From Prevotella histicola JCM 15637 = DNF00424 (GTDB lineage: Bacteria; Bacteroidota; Bacteroidia; Bacteroidales; Bacteroidaceae), in the NCBI RefSeq assembly GCF_000613925.1, contig NZ_BAJX01000006.1, forward strand, positions 119,845 to 183,844: 64,000 nt of DNA, read 5' to 3'. A program made the position numbers and the translations under genes. Shown here one piece after another: positions 56,276-64,000 of the stretch. How positions within the stretch are numbered: the stretch's first letter is position 1; every line of letters begins with the position of its first letter. The notes beneath the pieces were generated by a model. That model made no database searches. It had not been told where the DNA came from and worked only from the letters and a program-made list of their open reading frames with translations.

Positions 56276-57403
56276 TTAAATTCTTCTTCCCAATTGCTCT
56301 ATGATGGAAGCCTTCCACTGTACAAAGTCTCCTTGCTCAATATGAGAGCGTGCATCTGTAACAAGCCTAAGATAGAATGATAAGTTGTGAATGCTTGCTA
56401 TCTGCATAGCAAGTAACTCTCCTGCTTTAAAGAGATGGTGGAGGTACGCTTTACTTGTAATTTGGTCAATTTCGCATCCCTCTGAATCTACAGGAGAGAA
56501 GTCCATTTCCCATTTTTTGTTGCGCATATTCATTGTACCTTGATAGGTGAATAACATTGCATTACGCCCATTGCGTGTTGGCATAACACAATCAAACATA
56601 TCAACTCCACGTTCTATGGCTTCTAAGAGATTCTGTGGAGTCCCAACTCCCATTAAATAACGTGGTTTATCCTTAGGTAATATGTCATTGACAACCTCAA
56701 TCATTTCATACATGATTTCTGTAGGTTCACCAACAGCCAATCCACCGATAGCATTTCCATCGGCTCCTTTATCTGCTACAAACTTTGCAGCTTCTCTTCT
56801 TAGGTCTTTATAAGTACAACCTTGAACAATAGGGAATAAGCTCTGTGAATATCCATAAAGAGGCTCTGTTTCATTGAAACGTTTTATACAACGATTTAGC
56901 CAACGTTGTGTCATGCCTAAGCTCTTTTTAGCGTATTCATAATCACTTTTCCCCGGAGGACATTCGTCAAGCGCCATCATAATATCTGCCCCAATAATAC
57001 GCTCTGTGTCCATAACGCTTTCTGGTGTGAATATATGCTTTGAACCGTCTATGTGGCTTCTGAACTCACAACCTTCTTCTGAAAGTTTACGAATCCCAGT
57101 TAAAGAGAAAACTTGAAAACCTCCAGAATCGGTAAGGATGGGACGTTTCCATCCGTTAAAGCCATGTAAGCCACCAGCAGCCTTTAGGACCTCTAGGCCT
57201 GGGCGTAAATATAAGTGGTATGTGTTGCCCAGAATAATCTGAGCTTTAACCTGTTTGTATAGCTCATCGAAGTGAACTCCTTTGACAGATCCGACAGTAC
57301 CAACAGGCATAAAAATTGGAGTTTTTATTTGTCCATGCGCTGTCGTGATTATGCCTGTGCGAGCATCACTTGCATTGTCAGTGTGTTGAAGTTCAAATGT
57401 CAT
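56276..57403 (-). CDS. tgt: tRNA-guanine transglycosylase (queuine/preQ1)
   Basis: 375 residues, exchanges guanine-34 for preQ1 in tRNAs with GUN anticodons. Catalytic segments [19 protein letters not shown] and MDECPPG-type pocket ([19 protein letters not shown]), then [20 protein letters not shown] and [11 protein letters not shown]. The usual CxCxxC zinc motif before the AYLHHLF segment is not there; only one Cys ([17 protein letters not shown]) remains. I believe Bacteroidota enzymes often lack this set. It overlaps the lon stop by 4 bases (ATGA), so lon, tgt and the Lpt gene probably form one transcript. Confidence 0.95.
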   Translation of the reverse strand: MTFELQHTDNASDARTGIITTAHGQIKTPIFMPVGTVGSVKGVHFDELYKQVKAQIILGNTYHLYLRPGLEVLKAAGGLHGFNGWKRPILTDSGGFQVFSLTGIRKLSEEGCEFRSHIDGSKHIFTPESVMDTERIIGADIMMALDECPPGKSDYEYAKKSLGMTQRWLNRCIKRFNETEPLYGYSQSLFPIVQGCTYKDLRREAAKFVADKGADGNAIGGLAVGEPTEIMYEMIEVVNDILPKDKPRYLMGVGTPQNLLEAIERGVDMFDCVMPTRNGRNAMLFTYQGTMNMRNKKWEMDFSPVDSEGCEIDQITSKAYLHHLFKAGELLAMQIASIHNLSFYLRLVTDARSHIEQGDFVQWKASIIEQLGRRI

Positions 57404-59864
57404 TTCTTTGTTTCTACTTTATTCTCCTCAGTAATAGTAAATTCAATAGGATGATCTACCTTCTCTTTAGTGAGTGCAAAATCCCAAACCTGTTTGATGT
57501 TCTCTACATAATGAAATTCTAATCCTTTTCGATAAATCTCAGGAATCTCTTCAATATCTTTTTGGTTTTCTGTGCACATTACTATGTCCGTTATTCCTGC
57601 TCGTTTTGCAGCGAGAATCTTTTCCTTTATACCTCCTACGGGTAACACCTTTCCTCGGAGTGTTATCTCTCCTGTCATAGCTGTGTTTTTACGAACCTTG
57701 CGTTGAGTTAGGGCAGAGGCTATACTTGTAGCAATGGTTATTCCGGCTGATGGACCATCTTTTGGTGTAGCGCCTCTGGCACATGGATGTGTATATTCCA
57801 TTGCTCGAAAATACGAGGATCTATATTTAGTGATTCTACATGTGCCTTAACATACTCTAAAGCTATAATTGCAGATTCTTTCATTACGTCACCAAGATTA
57901 CCTGTGAGTGTAAGTTTCCCTGCTTTACCTTTTGAGAGCGATGTTTCTATAAAAAGAATCTCTCCCCCAACACTGGTCCATGCTAAACCTGTGACAACTC
58001 CTGCATATTTGTTGCCTTGGTATATGTCACGTGTAAAAGGTGGCTTGCCAAGCAGATCTTCTAATGACTCGGGGCTAATCTTGGTATATGGTAATTGTTT
58101 GTCCATTGCTTGACGTAAAGCCAATTTACGCATAGCTTTATTTATTTGTTTTTCAAGCTGTCGGACACCACTTTCTCTTGTATAATTCTCTATGATTCGT
58201 TCTAACGCAGCCTTCGTAAACCTAGGCTTATCTTCCAACTTATCTAATCCTGTATTTTCTAGCTCTTTGGGAACAAGGTGGCGCTTTGCTATTTCAATCT
58301 TCTCTTCAGTGATATAACCAGAGACCTCTATTAACTCCATACGATCCAATAATGGACGAGGAATTGTATTTAAATCATTGGCTGTAGCTATAAATAGAAC
58401 TTTTGAAAGATCATAGTCTAAGTCAAGATAATTGTCGTGAAAAGCATTATTTTGCTCTGGGTCTAAGACTTCTAATAGAGCCGATGATGGATCCCCATTG
58501 ATAGTGTTTTGTGTAACCTTATCTATTTCATCAAGAATGAACACTGGATTAGAAGAGCCAGCCTTTTGTATATTCTTTATAATACGACCAGGCATAGCAC
58601 CAATATAGGTCTTACGATGTCCTCTGATCTCAGACTCATCATGTAATCCTCCTAAGGAAACACGTACGTATTTCCGTTTCATAGCTTCAGCAATACTTTT
58701 CCCAAGACTTGTTTTACCTACTCCCGGAGGTCCATAGAGGCAAAGAATAGGAGATTTCAAACTTCCTCTTAATTGTAGTACAGCAATATATTCTAAAATA
58801 CGGTCCTTAACCTTTTCCATTCCATAATGATCCTTGTCAAGTATACGTTTGGCACGTTTTAAATCAAGATCATCTTTAGTGTATTCATTCCATGGTAATG
58901 CAACCATGGTCTGCAGATAATTTACCTGTACACTATAGTCAGGACTCTGTGGATTAAGAGTATCTAATCTATCTAATTCCTTTTGGAAAGTCTTAGCTAC
59001 TTCACTAGACCATTTTTTGGTTTTTGCTTTTTCCTGTAACTCTTTCTTCTCTGGGGTTGAGTCACCATCTCCTAATTCTTCCTTAATATTTTTAATTTGC
59101 TGATGAAGGAAATATTCCCGCTGTTGTTCATCTAGGTCTTCTCGTGTTTTTGAGCGGATGTCTTGCCTCAGCTGTTGGAATTGAATCTCTCGGTTGAGAA
59201 TCTTCATCAACCTAAATAATCTGTCTTTTATGGAATTCTCCTGTAAGAGTAATATTTTGTCTTTTACAGGAAAAGGCACGGTAGAACATATGTAATTGAC
59301 AGAAATGATGGGATTCTTGAGGTTGTCAATTGCAAACTGTGTGTCATCAGGAATATCATCGCTTTCTTGTATATATTCCTTTGCCACCAATTTCATGTCT
59401 TCAACGGCAGTTGTAAATTCTGGGTCTTTATCAGTATCGATTTCTTCTGGCAAGGATTCTGTAATACCTGACATGAATGGAGTTGTACTTGTGACTTTCT
59501 TTATTTTACACCTTCCAAGTCCTTGTAGAATAGCAGTCCGATTGTTATTCTCATATCCAGGCATATCAAAGGAACGTACAAAGCGTGCATATACTCCTAT
59601 GTTATAGATATCTCCCTCGTTCGGATCGTTTACATTGCTATCCTTCTGACTAACAACAGCAATGATAGCATTAGGATTCTCCTCGAGATATTTTACTAGT
59701 GCTAAAGTTGGCTTCCTTCCTACGAGAATAGGTGAGAGGATTCCTGGAAACATAACAAGGTTACGTGTTACGAAGATAGGGATGTTACCTTCTACCTGTA
59801 TATTCATATCTGGTATACCTCCTTCGTAATCAGTAAACATTTGTATTGAACTATTTTGTTTCAT
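57400..59864 (-). pseudogene. lon: Lon protease, frameshifted
   Basis: Lon is an ATP-dependent protease for damaged and regulatory proteins. The substrate-binding LAN domain is at about residues 20-240 (IPIFVTRNLVMFPGILSPI). A coiled coil follows, then the AAA+ module with GPPGVGKTSLGKS (Walker A), FILDEIDKV, and a Lon-C part from FTRDIYQGNKYAGVVTG. The frame ends at 57738 after HIHVPE, where relatives read [11 protein letters not shown], present in the next frame with the catalytic Ser and the Lys of [13 protein letters not shown]. One G missing at about 57774 (GAGGC for GAGGGC) explains it. With one extra base it gives about 821 residues, the normal length. Confidence 0.9.
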
Positions 59865-59892
59865 AAAAGTCTATTTATTCCAATTTAGCTTG

Positions 59893-59900
59893 CAAAGATA
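59893..59900 (-). promoter_or_regulatory. -7 promoter element of lon
   Basis: On the minus strand TATCTTTG followed by CAAGC, 28 bases before the lon ATG. No clean TTTG box. No CIRCE-type heat-shock operator is seen. Confidence 0.55.
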
Positions 59901-59973
59901 CAAAATAAAAACGAAAGGCTGAAGAGTTGTAGATGCTTTAATTATTTAATATATATTATTGTTATATTTCGCC

Positions 59974-60687
59974 TTATTTGATATAAAAATCTTTAGTTAA
60001 ATGCGAATACCATTCGGAACGTTCTCCTTTAGAGTTTAATAAAGTCTCTTTTACCACATTATATGTTGATCTTAATTGTTTCTTAAACATTATTAGGCAA
60101 CGCTTGATATTCTTGGATTCTTTCGTCTTAATATTTATTACATAAGAGATTGATAAACCACTCATTATAGCTTCAGACTCAACAATTCCTCTATTTTCAA
60201 AAGGTATTATGATAGAGAATGTTCCATTGTCTTTTAGAAGTCGGGATGCATGGCGGCAAAGATCGCTGAAAGATAGTGTGTCAGTATGTCTGGAAAAACT
60301 CCTGTTTTGTACCTTATTTTTTAAGGAGTTGATAAAGAAGGGAGGGTTACTAACAATTGCATCGTATAATAGAGACTGTTTTTCATTGTCAGTTTGGAGA
60401 CGAAAACTCTGAAGAGAGCTCTGGATAATATTTATACGCTCTGAGAATGGTGAATTTGCTACATTAGATGTAGCATCTTTCAGCGCACCTTTGTCTATGT
60501 CAATGGCATCGATAATAGAGTGTGGGTATCTTTGTGCCATCATTAAGGCAATTAATCCAGTTCCAGTACCAATGTCAAGAATCTTATTTCCGCCTTCTGC
60601 CCATGCGCCAAGGAGGACTCCATCAGTACCTACTTTCATTGCTGTATGAGACTGATTTATGTGAAATTCTTTAAACGTGAAACCCAT
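59974..60687 (-). CDS. tRNA1(Val) N6-adenine methyltransferase (TrmN6/YfiC type)
   Basis: 237 residues, SAM-dependent, expected to methylate A37 of tRNA-Val. The family start FTFKEFHINQSHTAMKVGTD is followed by the SAM site ILDIGTGTGLIALMMAQR, AIDIDKGA and the catalytic NPPF (VSNPPFFINSL). The last third is variable. It lies 21 bases after the lipid-kinase gene on the same strand. Confidence 0.9.
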   Translation of the reverse strand: MGFTFKEFHINQSHTAMKVGTDGVLLGAWAEGGNKILDIGTGTGLIALMMAQRYPHSIIDAIDIDKGALKDATSNVANSPFSERINIIQSSLQSFRLQTDNEKQSLLYDAIVSNPPFFINSLKNKVQNRSFSRHTDTLSFSDLCRHASRLLKDNGTFSIIIPFENRGIVESEAIMSGLSISYVINIKTKESKNIKRCLIMFKKQLRSTYNVVKETLLNSKGERSEWYSHLTKDFYIK

Positions 60688-60708
60688 TTGTTTTCGTAAA
60701 GGAACTTT

Positions 60709-61737
60709 TTATATATTAAGTTTCCGCAGTAAGTTCTTATTGATGGCTTGTACTTTCCGACTTTGTTTTATAAAGTCCTGCTTCATTAGGTCTATATTAA
60801 AAAATATTTCAGAAAAAGCAGTCTGAAGAATATTGGGCTGTCTGTCACCCCTGTCACCATTAGGATTTACTAGAATATGAATACCTTTTGGAACTATAGA
60901 TATATCAACGTCAGCATCTGAGATTACAGGATCACCATCAAAGTGTATTAATCCAGCTTGTTTCCGATGAATGTGTAAGTGCTTTGCCTTGAAAGTTTTT
61001 ATCTTTAGATTCTTATCAAGCGTTTTATTAAATAGTTCTATAGCTACCTGTGGAGCATCAATAATGTCAAAAGGTTCCATAATTATAATGTCAAGTAAAC
61101 CGTCGCTCATTGAGGCTTGAGGGGCTATGTAAGCGTTATTGCCATATTGTGAAGCATTGGCTGCTGAGACTAGAAAAGCTTTGTAGTGCTGAATCCCATC
61201 TTCGTCCTCTATCTCGTAAGTCTCAGGAACATATTTGACTCCTTCTTCCAAAACCTGTTGTACGTAGGTAATCGGTCCACGTTTTCCTGCATTCGCAAAT
61301 TTCATGGAGATAAATGCATCAAAGCCCATTCCACATGTACAAAAGAATGGGTGCTGGTTGATTATCCCATAATCTAAAGAGTGGATATCACACATATTAA
61401 TTATGTCTATACATTTCTTTAGGTTCATGGGTAATCTTAAATGCCGTGCAAGTCCATTCCCTGAGCCACAAGGAAGTATAGCCATTGCAGTTTCAGTGTT
61501 GATTAGAGCTCTTCCTACCTCATTTACTGTTCCATCACCTCCAATAGCAACGACAATGTCTACTCCTTTTTCTGCAGCTTTTTTAGCAAGCTCTGTTGCA
61601 TGACCAGCATATTCTGTTTCTGCTATGTCGTAATCAAACGTCTCTTTATCAAGTCGTTCTTCTATCAGCTTGGGGATTCCAGCCTTGCTGACAGTACCTG
61701 ATATCGGGTTGAGAATGAAAATAATTTTCTTTTTCAT
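60709..61737 (-). CDS. Diacylglycerol-kinase-family lipid kinase
   Basis: 342 residues from the ATG at 61737, where the family start begins (KKKIIFILNPISGTVSK). PF00781-type motifs: NPISG, VAIGGDGTVNEV and ILPCGSGNGLARHL, with the SDGLLDI/VP-type region in the C-terminal half (MSDGLLDIIIMEPFD). The substrate may be diacylglycerol, a sphingoid base or ceramide. The gene is divergent from serine palmitoyltransferase, which makes a sphingolipid substrate tempting but unproven. Confidence 0.88.
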   Translation of the reverse strand: MKKKIIFILNPISGTVSKAGIPKLIEERLDKETFDYDIAETEYAGHATELAKKAAEKGVDIVVAIGGDGTVNEVGRALINTETAMAILPCGSGNGLARHLRLPMNLKKCIDIINMCDIHSLDYGIINQHPFFCTCGMGFDAFISMKFANAGKRGPITYVQQVLEEGVKYVPETYEIEDEDGIQHYKAFLVSAANASQYGNNAYIAPQASMSDGLLDIIIMEPFDIIDAPQVAIELFNKTLDKNLKIKTFKAKHLHIHRKQAGLIHFDGDPVISDADVDISIVPKGIHILVNPNGDRGDRQPNILQTAFSEIFFNIDLMKQDFIKQSRKVQAINKNLLRKLNI

Positions 61738-61771
61738 TGTGCCTATGATAGTAAGCATATGCTTTATCAGG

Positions 61772-61779
61772 CAAAGATA
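61772..61779 (-). promoter_or_regulatory. -7 promoter element of the lipid-kinase gene
   Basis: On the minus strand TATCTTTG followed by CCTGATAAAG, 35 bases before the ATG at 61737. Confidence 0.6.
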
Positions 61780-61874
61780 CATATTAATCATTATATTAAG
61801 CGTTTTTCAAAGGCTAAAAAACGTCTGGTGGACACTTTTCTATCTATTCTCTGCATTTTGTCGTTCTAAATTAG

Positions 61875-61882
61875 TATCTTTG
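61875..61882 (+). promoter_or_regulatory. -7 promoter element of the serine palmitoyltransferase gene
   Basis: TATCTTTG followed by CAACC, 52 bases before the start codon. It shares a 196-base divergent region with the lipid-kinase promoter. A TTTG at 61857-61860 is too close (14 bases) for a normal -33 box. Confidence 0.6.
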
Positions 61883-61933
61883 CAACCTAAAATAATTTTA
61901 CGTAGTCATTGACTACACCTTTTATTAATAATA

Positions 61934-63124
61934 ATGGGACAGTTACAAGATAAGTACAAGAGCTATCGCGATCCTCAGAAGTTTATGGATGCCGGTGTGT
62001 ATCCATATTTTCGAGAGATTACAAGTAAGCAAGGAACAGAGGTTACAGACATTGATGGCAATAAGATTCTAATGTTTGGCTCTAATGCCTATACTGGCTT
62101 GCCAAATGATCAACGTGTTATTGATGCAGCCCATCGTGCTCTTGATAAGTATGGATCAGGATGTGCCGGAAGTCGTTTCCTGAATGGTACGCTGGATTTG
62201 CATGTTCAATTGGAGAAAGAGCTAGCAGCCTTTGAAGGGAAAGACGAAGCACTTGTTTTTTCAACAGGATTCTCTGTAAATGCAGGTGTGATTGCTGTTG
62301 TTGTTGGTCGTGGAGATTATATCATCTGTGATGATCGTGACCACGCTAGTATCGTAGATGGCAGACGTTTGAGTTTTGCAACTCAGCTTCATTATAAGCA
62401 CAATGATATGGAGGATTTGGAGCGTGTTCTTCAAAAACTTCCAAAGGAAGCTGTAAAATTAATCGTCGTTGATGGAGTCTTCTCAATGGAGGGTGATTTA
62501 GCTAATCTTCCTGAAATTGTGAGGTTAAAGCGTAAATACAACTGTTCTATAATGGTTGATGAGGCTCACGGTTTAGGTGTCTTTGGCCGCCAAGGAAGAG
62601 GTGTCTGTGACCACTTTCATTTAACAGATGAAGTTGATTTGATCATGGGAACATTCTCAAAGAGTCTTGCCTCTATTGGAGGTTTTATAGCTGGTGATAA
62701 AGATACTATTAATTATCTACGTCATACTTGCCGAACATATATTTTCTCAGCAAGTAATACTCCTTCTGCTACAGCTGCAGCTTTAGAAGCTTTACACATA
62801 CTGGAAAAAGAGCCGGAGCGTATGGAGAATCTGTGGAAAGTTACAAATTACGCATTAAAGCGCTTTAAGGAAGAAGGTTTTGAGATTGGTGACACTGAAA
62901 GTCCAATCATCCCACTTTATGTTCGCGATATAGAAAAGACTTTCATTGTTACGAAGTTGGCTTATGAAGCTGGTGTGTTTATTAATCCCGTAATTCCACC
63001 AGCCTGTGCACCTCAGGACACACTTGTCCGTTTCGCCTTGATGGCCACTCATACGGAAGAACAGGTCGAGAGAGGAGTTCAGGCTCTGAAGAAGATCTTT
63101 AAAGAACAAGGTATTATAAAATAA
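61934..63124 (+). CDS. spt: Serine palmitoyltransferase
   Basis: 396 residues, the PLP enzyme of the alpha-oxoamine synthase family that joins serine and a fatty acyl-CoA as the first step of sphingolipid synthesis. It matches the soluble bacterial form: FGSNAYTGLPNDQRVIDAA, GSGCAGSRFLNGTLDLH, SIMVDEAHGLGVFGRQGRG, the PLP lysine K243 in IMGTFSKSLASIGGF, and the C-terminal ATHTEEQVERG region. The closely related KBL and BioF are less likely because GSRFLNGTLDLH and the C-terminal VFINPVIPPA fit Bacteroidota Spt. A terminator follows. Confidence 0.9.
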   Translation: MGQLQDKYKSYRDPQKFMDAGVYPYFREITSKQGTEVTDIDGNKILMFGSNAYTGLPNDQRVIDAAHRALDKYGSGCAGSRFLNGTLDLHVQLEKELAAFEGKDEALVFSTGFSVNAGVIAVVVGRGDYIICDDRDHASIVDGRRLSFATQLHYKHNDMEDLERVLQKLPKEAVKLIVVDGVFSMEGDLANLPEIVRLKRKYNCSIMVDEAHGLGVFGRQGRGVCDHFHLTDEVDLIMGTFSKSLASIGGFIAGDKDTINYLRHTCRTYIFSASNTPSATAAALEALHILEKEPERMENLWKVTNYALKRFKEEGFEIGDTESPIIPLYVRDIEKTFIVTKLAYEAGVFINPVIPPACAPQDTLVRFALMATHTEEQVERGVQALKKIFKEQGIIK

Positions 63125-63156
63125 AGAATATACTCTTGTATAATTTAATGTATAAC

Positions 63157-63192
63157 AAAGAGGAAATACACATAACGGGTATTTCCTCTTTT
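63157..63192 (+). terminator. Terminator of the serine palmitoyltransferase gene
   Basis: A perfect 13-bp stem AAAGAGGAAATAC (63157-63169) with GTATTTCCTCTTT (63179-63191), 9-base loop, then TTCTATTTGTTTT. Confidence 0.9.
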
Positions 63193-63341
63193 CTATTTGT
63201 TTTGGGGCTCTATTTGATCTTATATGTCGGTGTTATATTCTTTTACAAATTAGAAGTGCATACTAGGTGAAAAGTGAAGTTGACTAGTTGTATCCTACTT
63301 TTGTAATATGCAGATGTCCAATGAGTTAGGAATCGTATTTT

Positions 63342-63444
63342 AAAAGAGCCTCTTTTGCAATGTAAAAGAGGCTCTTTTACTTCTCAAAAGGGCATCTTTT
63401 ATCATGTAAAAGGATATGTTTTGCATAATAAAAGGGTATCTGTT
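63342..63444. repeat. Array 5: five palindromic cores at exact 22-bp spacing
   Basis: Fifteen-base cores start at 63342, 63364, 63386, 63408 and 63430: AAAAGAGCCTCTTTT, AAAAGAGGCTCTTTT (both perfect 7+1+7 palindromes), AAAAGGGCATCTTTT, AAAAGGATATGTTTT, AAAAGGGTATCTGTT. Spacers of 7 bases: GCAATGT, ACTTCTC, ATCATGT, GCATAAT. The third core equals the first core of array 3, 18 kb away. Confidence 0.85.
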
Positions 63445-63816
63445 ATTTTATGAATATGAATACTTCTTACAAAAAAGAGCCTATTGTATAACTAGGCATG
63501 CTTGTAGTTTGGTATAATTCATTATTCAAAATTTAATTAAATTCAAATATAAAGAAAGGTTAATAACATAATATAGCGTATAAAATATATGTCTATATGC
63601 TAAGGAAAGGATTTTTCTTATTTAGGAAAAGTCCCAAAGCGAAACGATTCCGCTAGATATATAACAATGTGCTTGTAGATAGGGAAATTTTATTTGGTTG
63701 TTGTTTTAGGTTTGACACTCAAATGTTTACGCAGATAATCCATTGTTTTGTCTTATTGTTAGTCTTGTCTTCTCGATAAAAAAGTATCGCATTTTAGAAA
63801 AAAAACTATGAAAAAC

Positions 63817-63847
63817 TTTGCAGAGTAAAAAAGAAATAGTACCTTTG
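63817..63847 (+). promoter_or_regulatory. Promoter of tRNA-Pro
   Basis: TTTG (63817-63820), 19 bases, TACCTTTG (63840-63847), followed by C. The tRNA starts 44 bases after it. Confidence 0.85.
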
Positions 63848-63890
63848 CACTCGCAATTCGGAAATGACTTCTTTCATTTAAGAATAGCAA

Positions 63891-63964
63891 CGGGGTGTAG
63901 CGCAGCCCGGTAGCGCTCCTGGTTTGGGACCAGGCGGCCGCAGGTTCGAATCCTGTCGCCCCGA
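63891..63964 (+). tRNA. tRNA-Pro (anticodon TGG)
   Basis: 74 bases. Acceptor arms CGGGGTG and CGCCCCG (one GU pair), D-arm AGCGCAGCCCGGTAGCGCT, anticodon arm CCTGGTTTGGGACCAGG with TGG, TPsiC arm CAGGTTCGAATCCTG. CCA is not encoded. The start of CGGGG fits tRNA-Pro. It decodes CCN codons, most with wobble. Confidence 0.96.
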
Positions 63965-64000
63965 CAAAGTCTAGCCCTTTGGTGAAAGGAAGACGTTAAA

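Larger units (their letters stand above)
63125..63890. other. Intergenic region between spt and tRNA-Pro
   Basis: 766 bases with no gene. It contains the spt terminator, palindrome array 5 (63342-63444) and the tRNA-Pro promoter. A short AT-rich stretch (63450-63800) shows nothing else recognisable. Confidence 0.7.

Overview
The window reads as chromosomal DNA of a Bacteroidota bacterium, most likely an oral-type Prevotella or close relative. The signs are the -7 promoter element TAnnTTTG (often TATCTTTGC) with a TTTG box about 19 bases upstream, the IF3-L35-L20 operon, a serine palmitoyltransferase for sphingolipids, an UpxY-type antiterminator, and the prfC-rmlD-DUF4924-LysE gene order. The genus is an inference from protein flavour; the phylum is well supported.

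Layout. 0-6 kb: end of peptide deformylase, a TPR lipoprotein-like gene, thrS and a Dcp-type oligopeptidase. 6-12 kb: a looser region with a tex gene riddled with GC-rich REP-like repeats, followed by small secreted or membrane proteins of unknown role. 12-25.5 kb: housekeeping (rplT, rpmI, infC, rpe, trpF, trpG/pabA, a frameshifted upxY, prfC, rmlD, DUF4924, LysE, ROK glucokinase, tsaC-like, a frameshifted ClC transporter, fmt). 26-27 kb: a small outer-membrane barrel and a long non-coding leader. 27.7-42.7 kb: one co-oriented exopolysaccharide/capsule locus, namely flippase, GT2, Stealth phosphotransferase, GT4, EpsG/Wzy-like polymerase, GT2, GT8, GT-B-like protein, two GT4, ATP-grasp enzyme, initiating sugar transferase and DegT aminotransferase. 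43-47 kb: TPR protein, HPPK-like protein, GH73/LysM hydrolase, CobW GTPase, tRNA-Tyr and tRNA-Val. 47-62 kb, mostly minus strand: purine permease, NudC, 5'-nucleotidase, gdhA, DEAD-box helicase, LptF/G permease, tgt, a frameshifted lon, TrmN6-like methylase, lipid kinase. 62-64 kb: serine palmitoyltransferase and tRNA-Pro.

The most unusual signal is non-coding. Five intergenic stretches (3400-3590, 26012-26070, 45371-45473, 53054-53183, 63342-63444) each hold 3 to 9 short palindromic cores of about 15 bp, spaced 22 bp start to start in four arrays and 22-24 bp in the fifth. Core sequences differ between arrays, but the spacing is kept. I know of no named element with this form. The second unusual signal is a family of GC-rich hairpin repeats clustered at 6-10.6 kb, three of which lie inside tex.

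Six genes (tex, upxY, clc, GT2, Stealth, lon) are split by apparent single-base indels, several at short homopolymers. That pattern fits read or assembly errors at least as well as real gene decay or phase variation.
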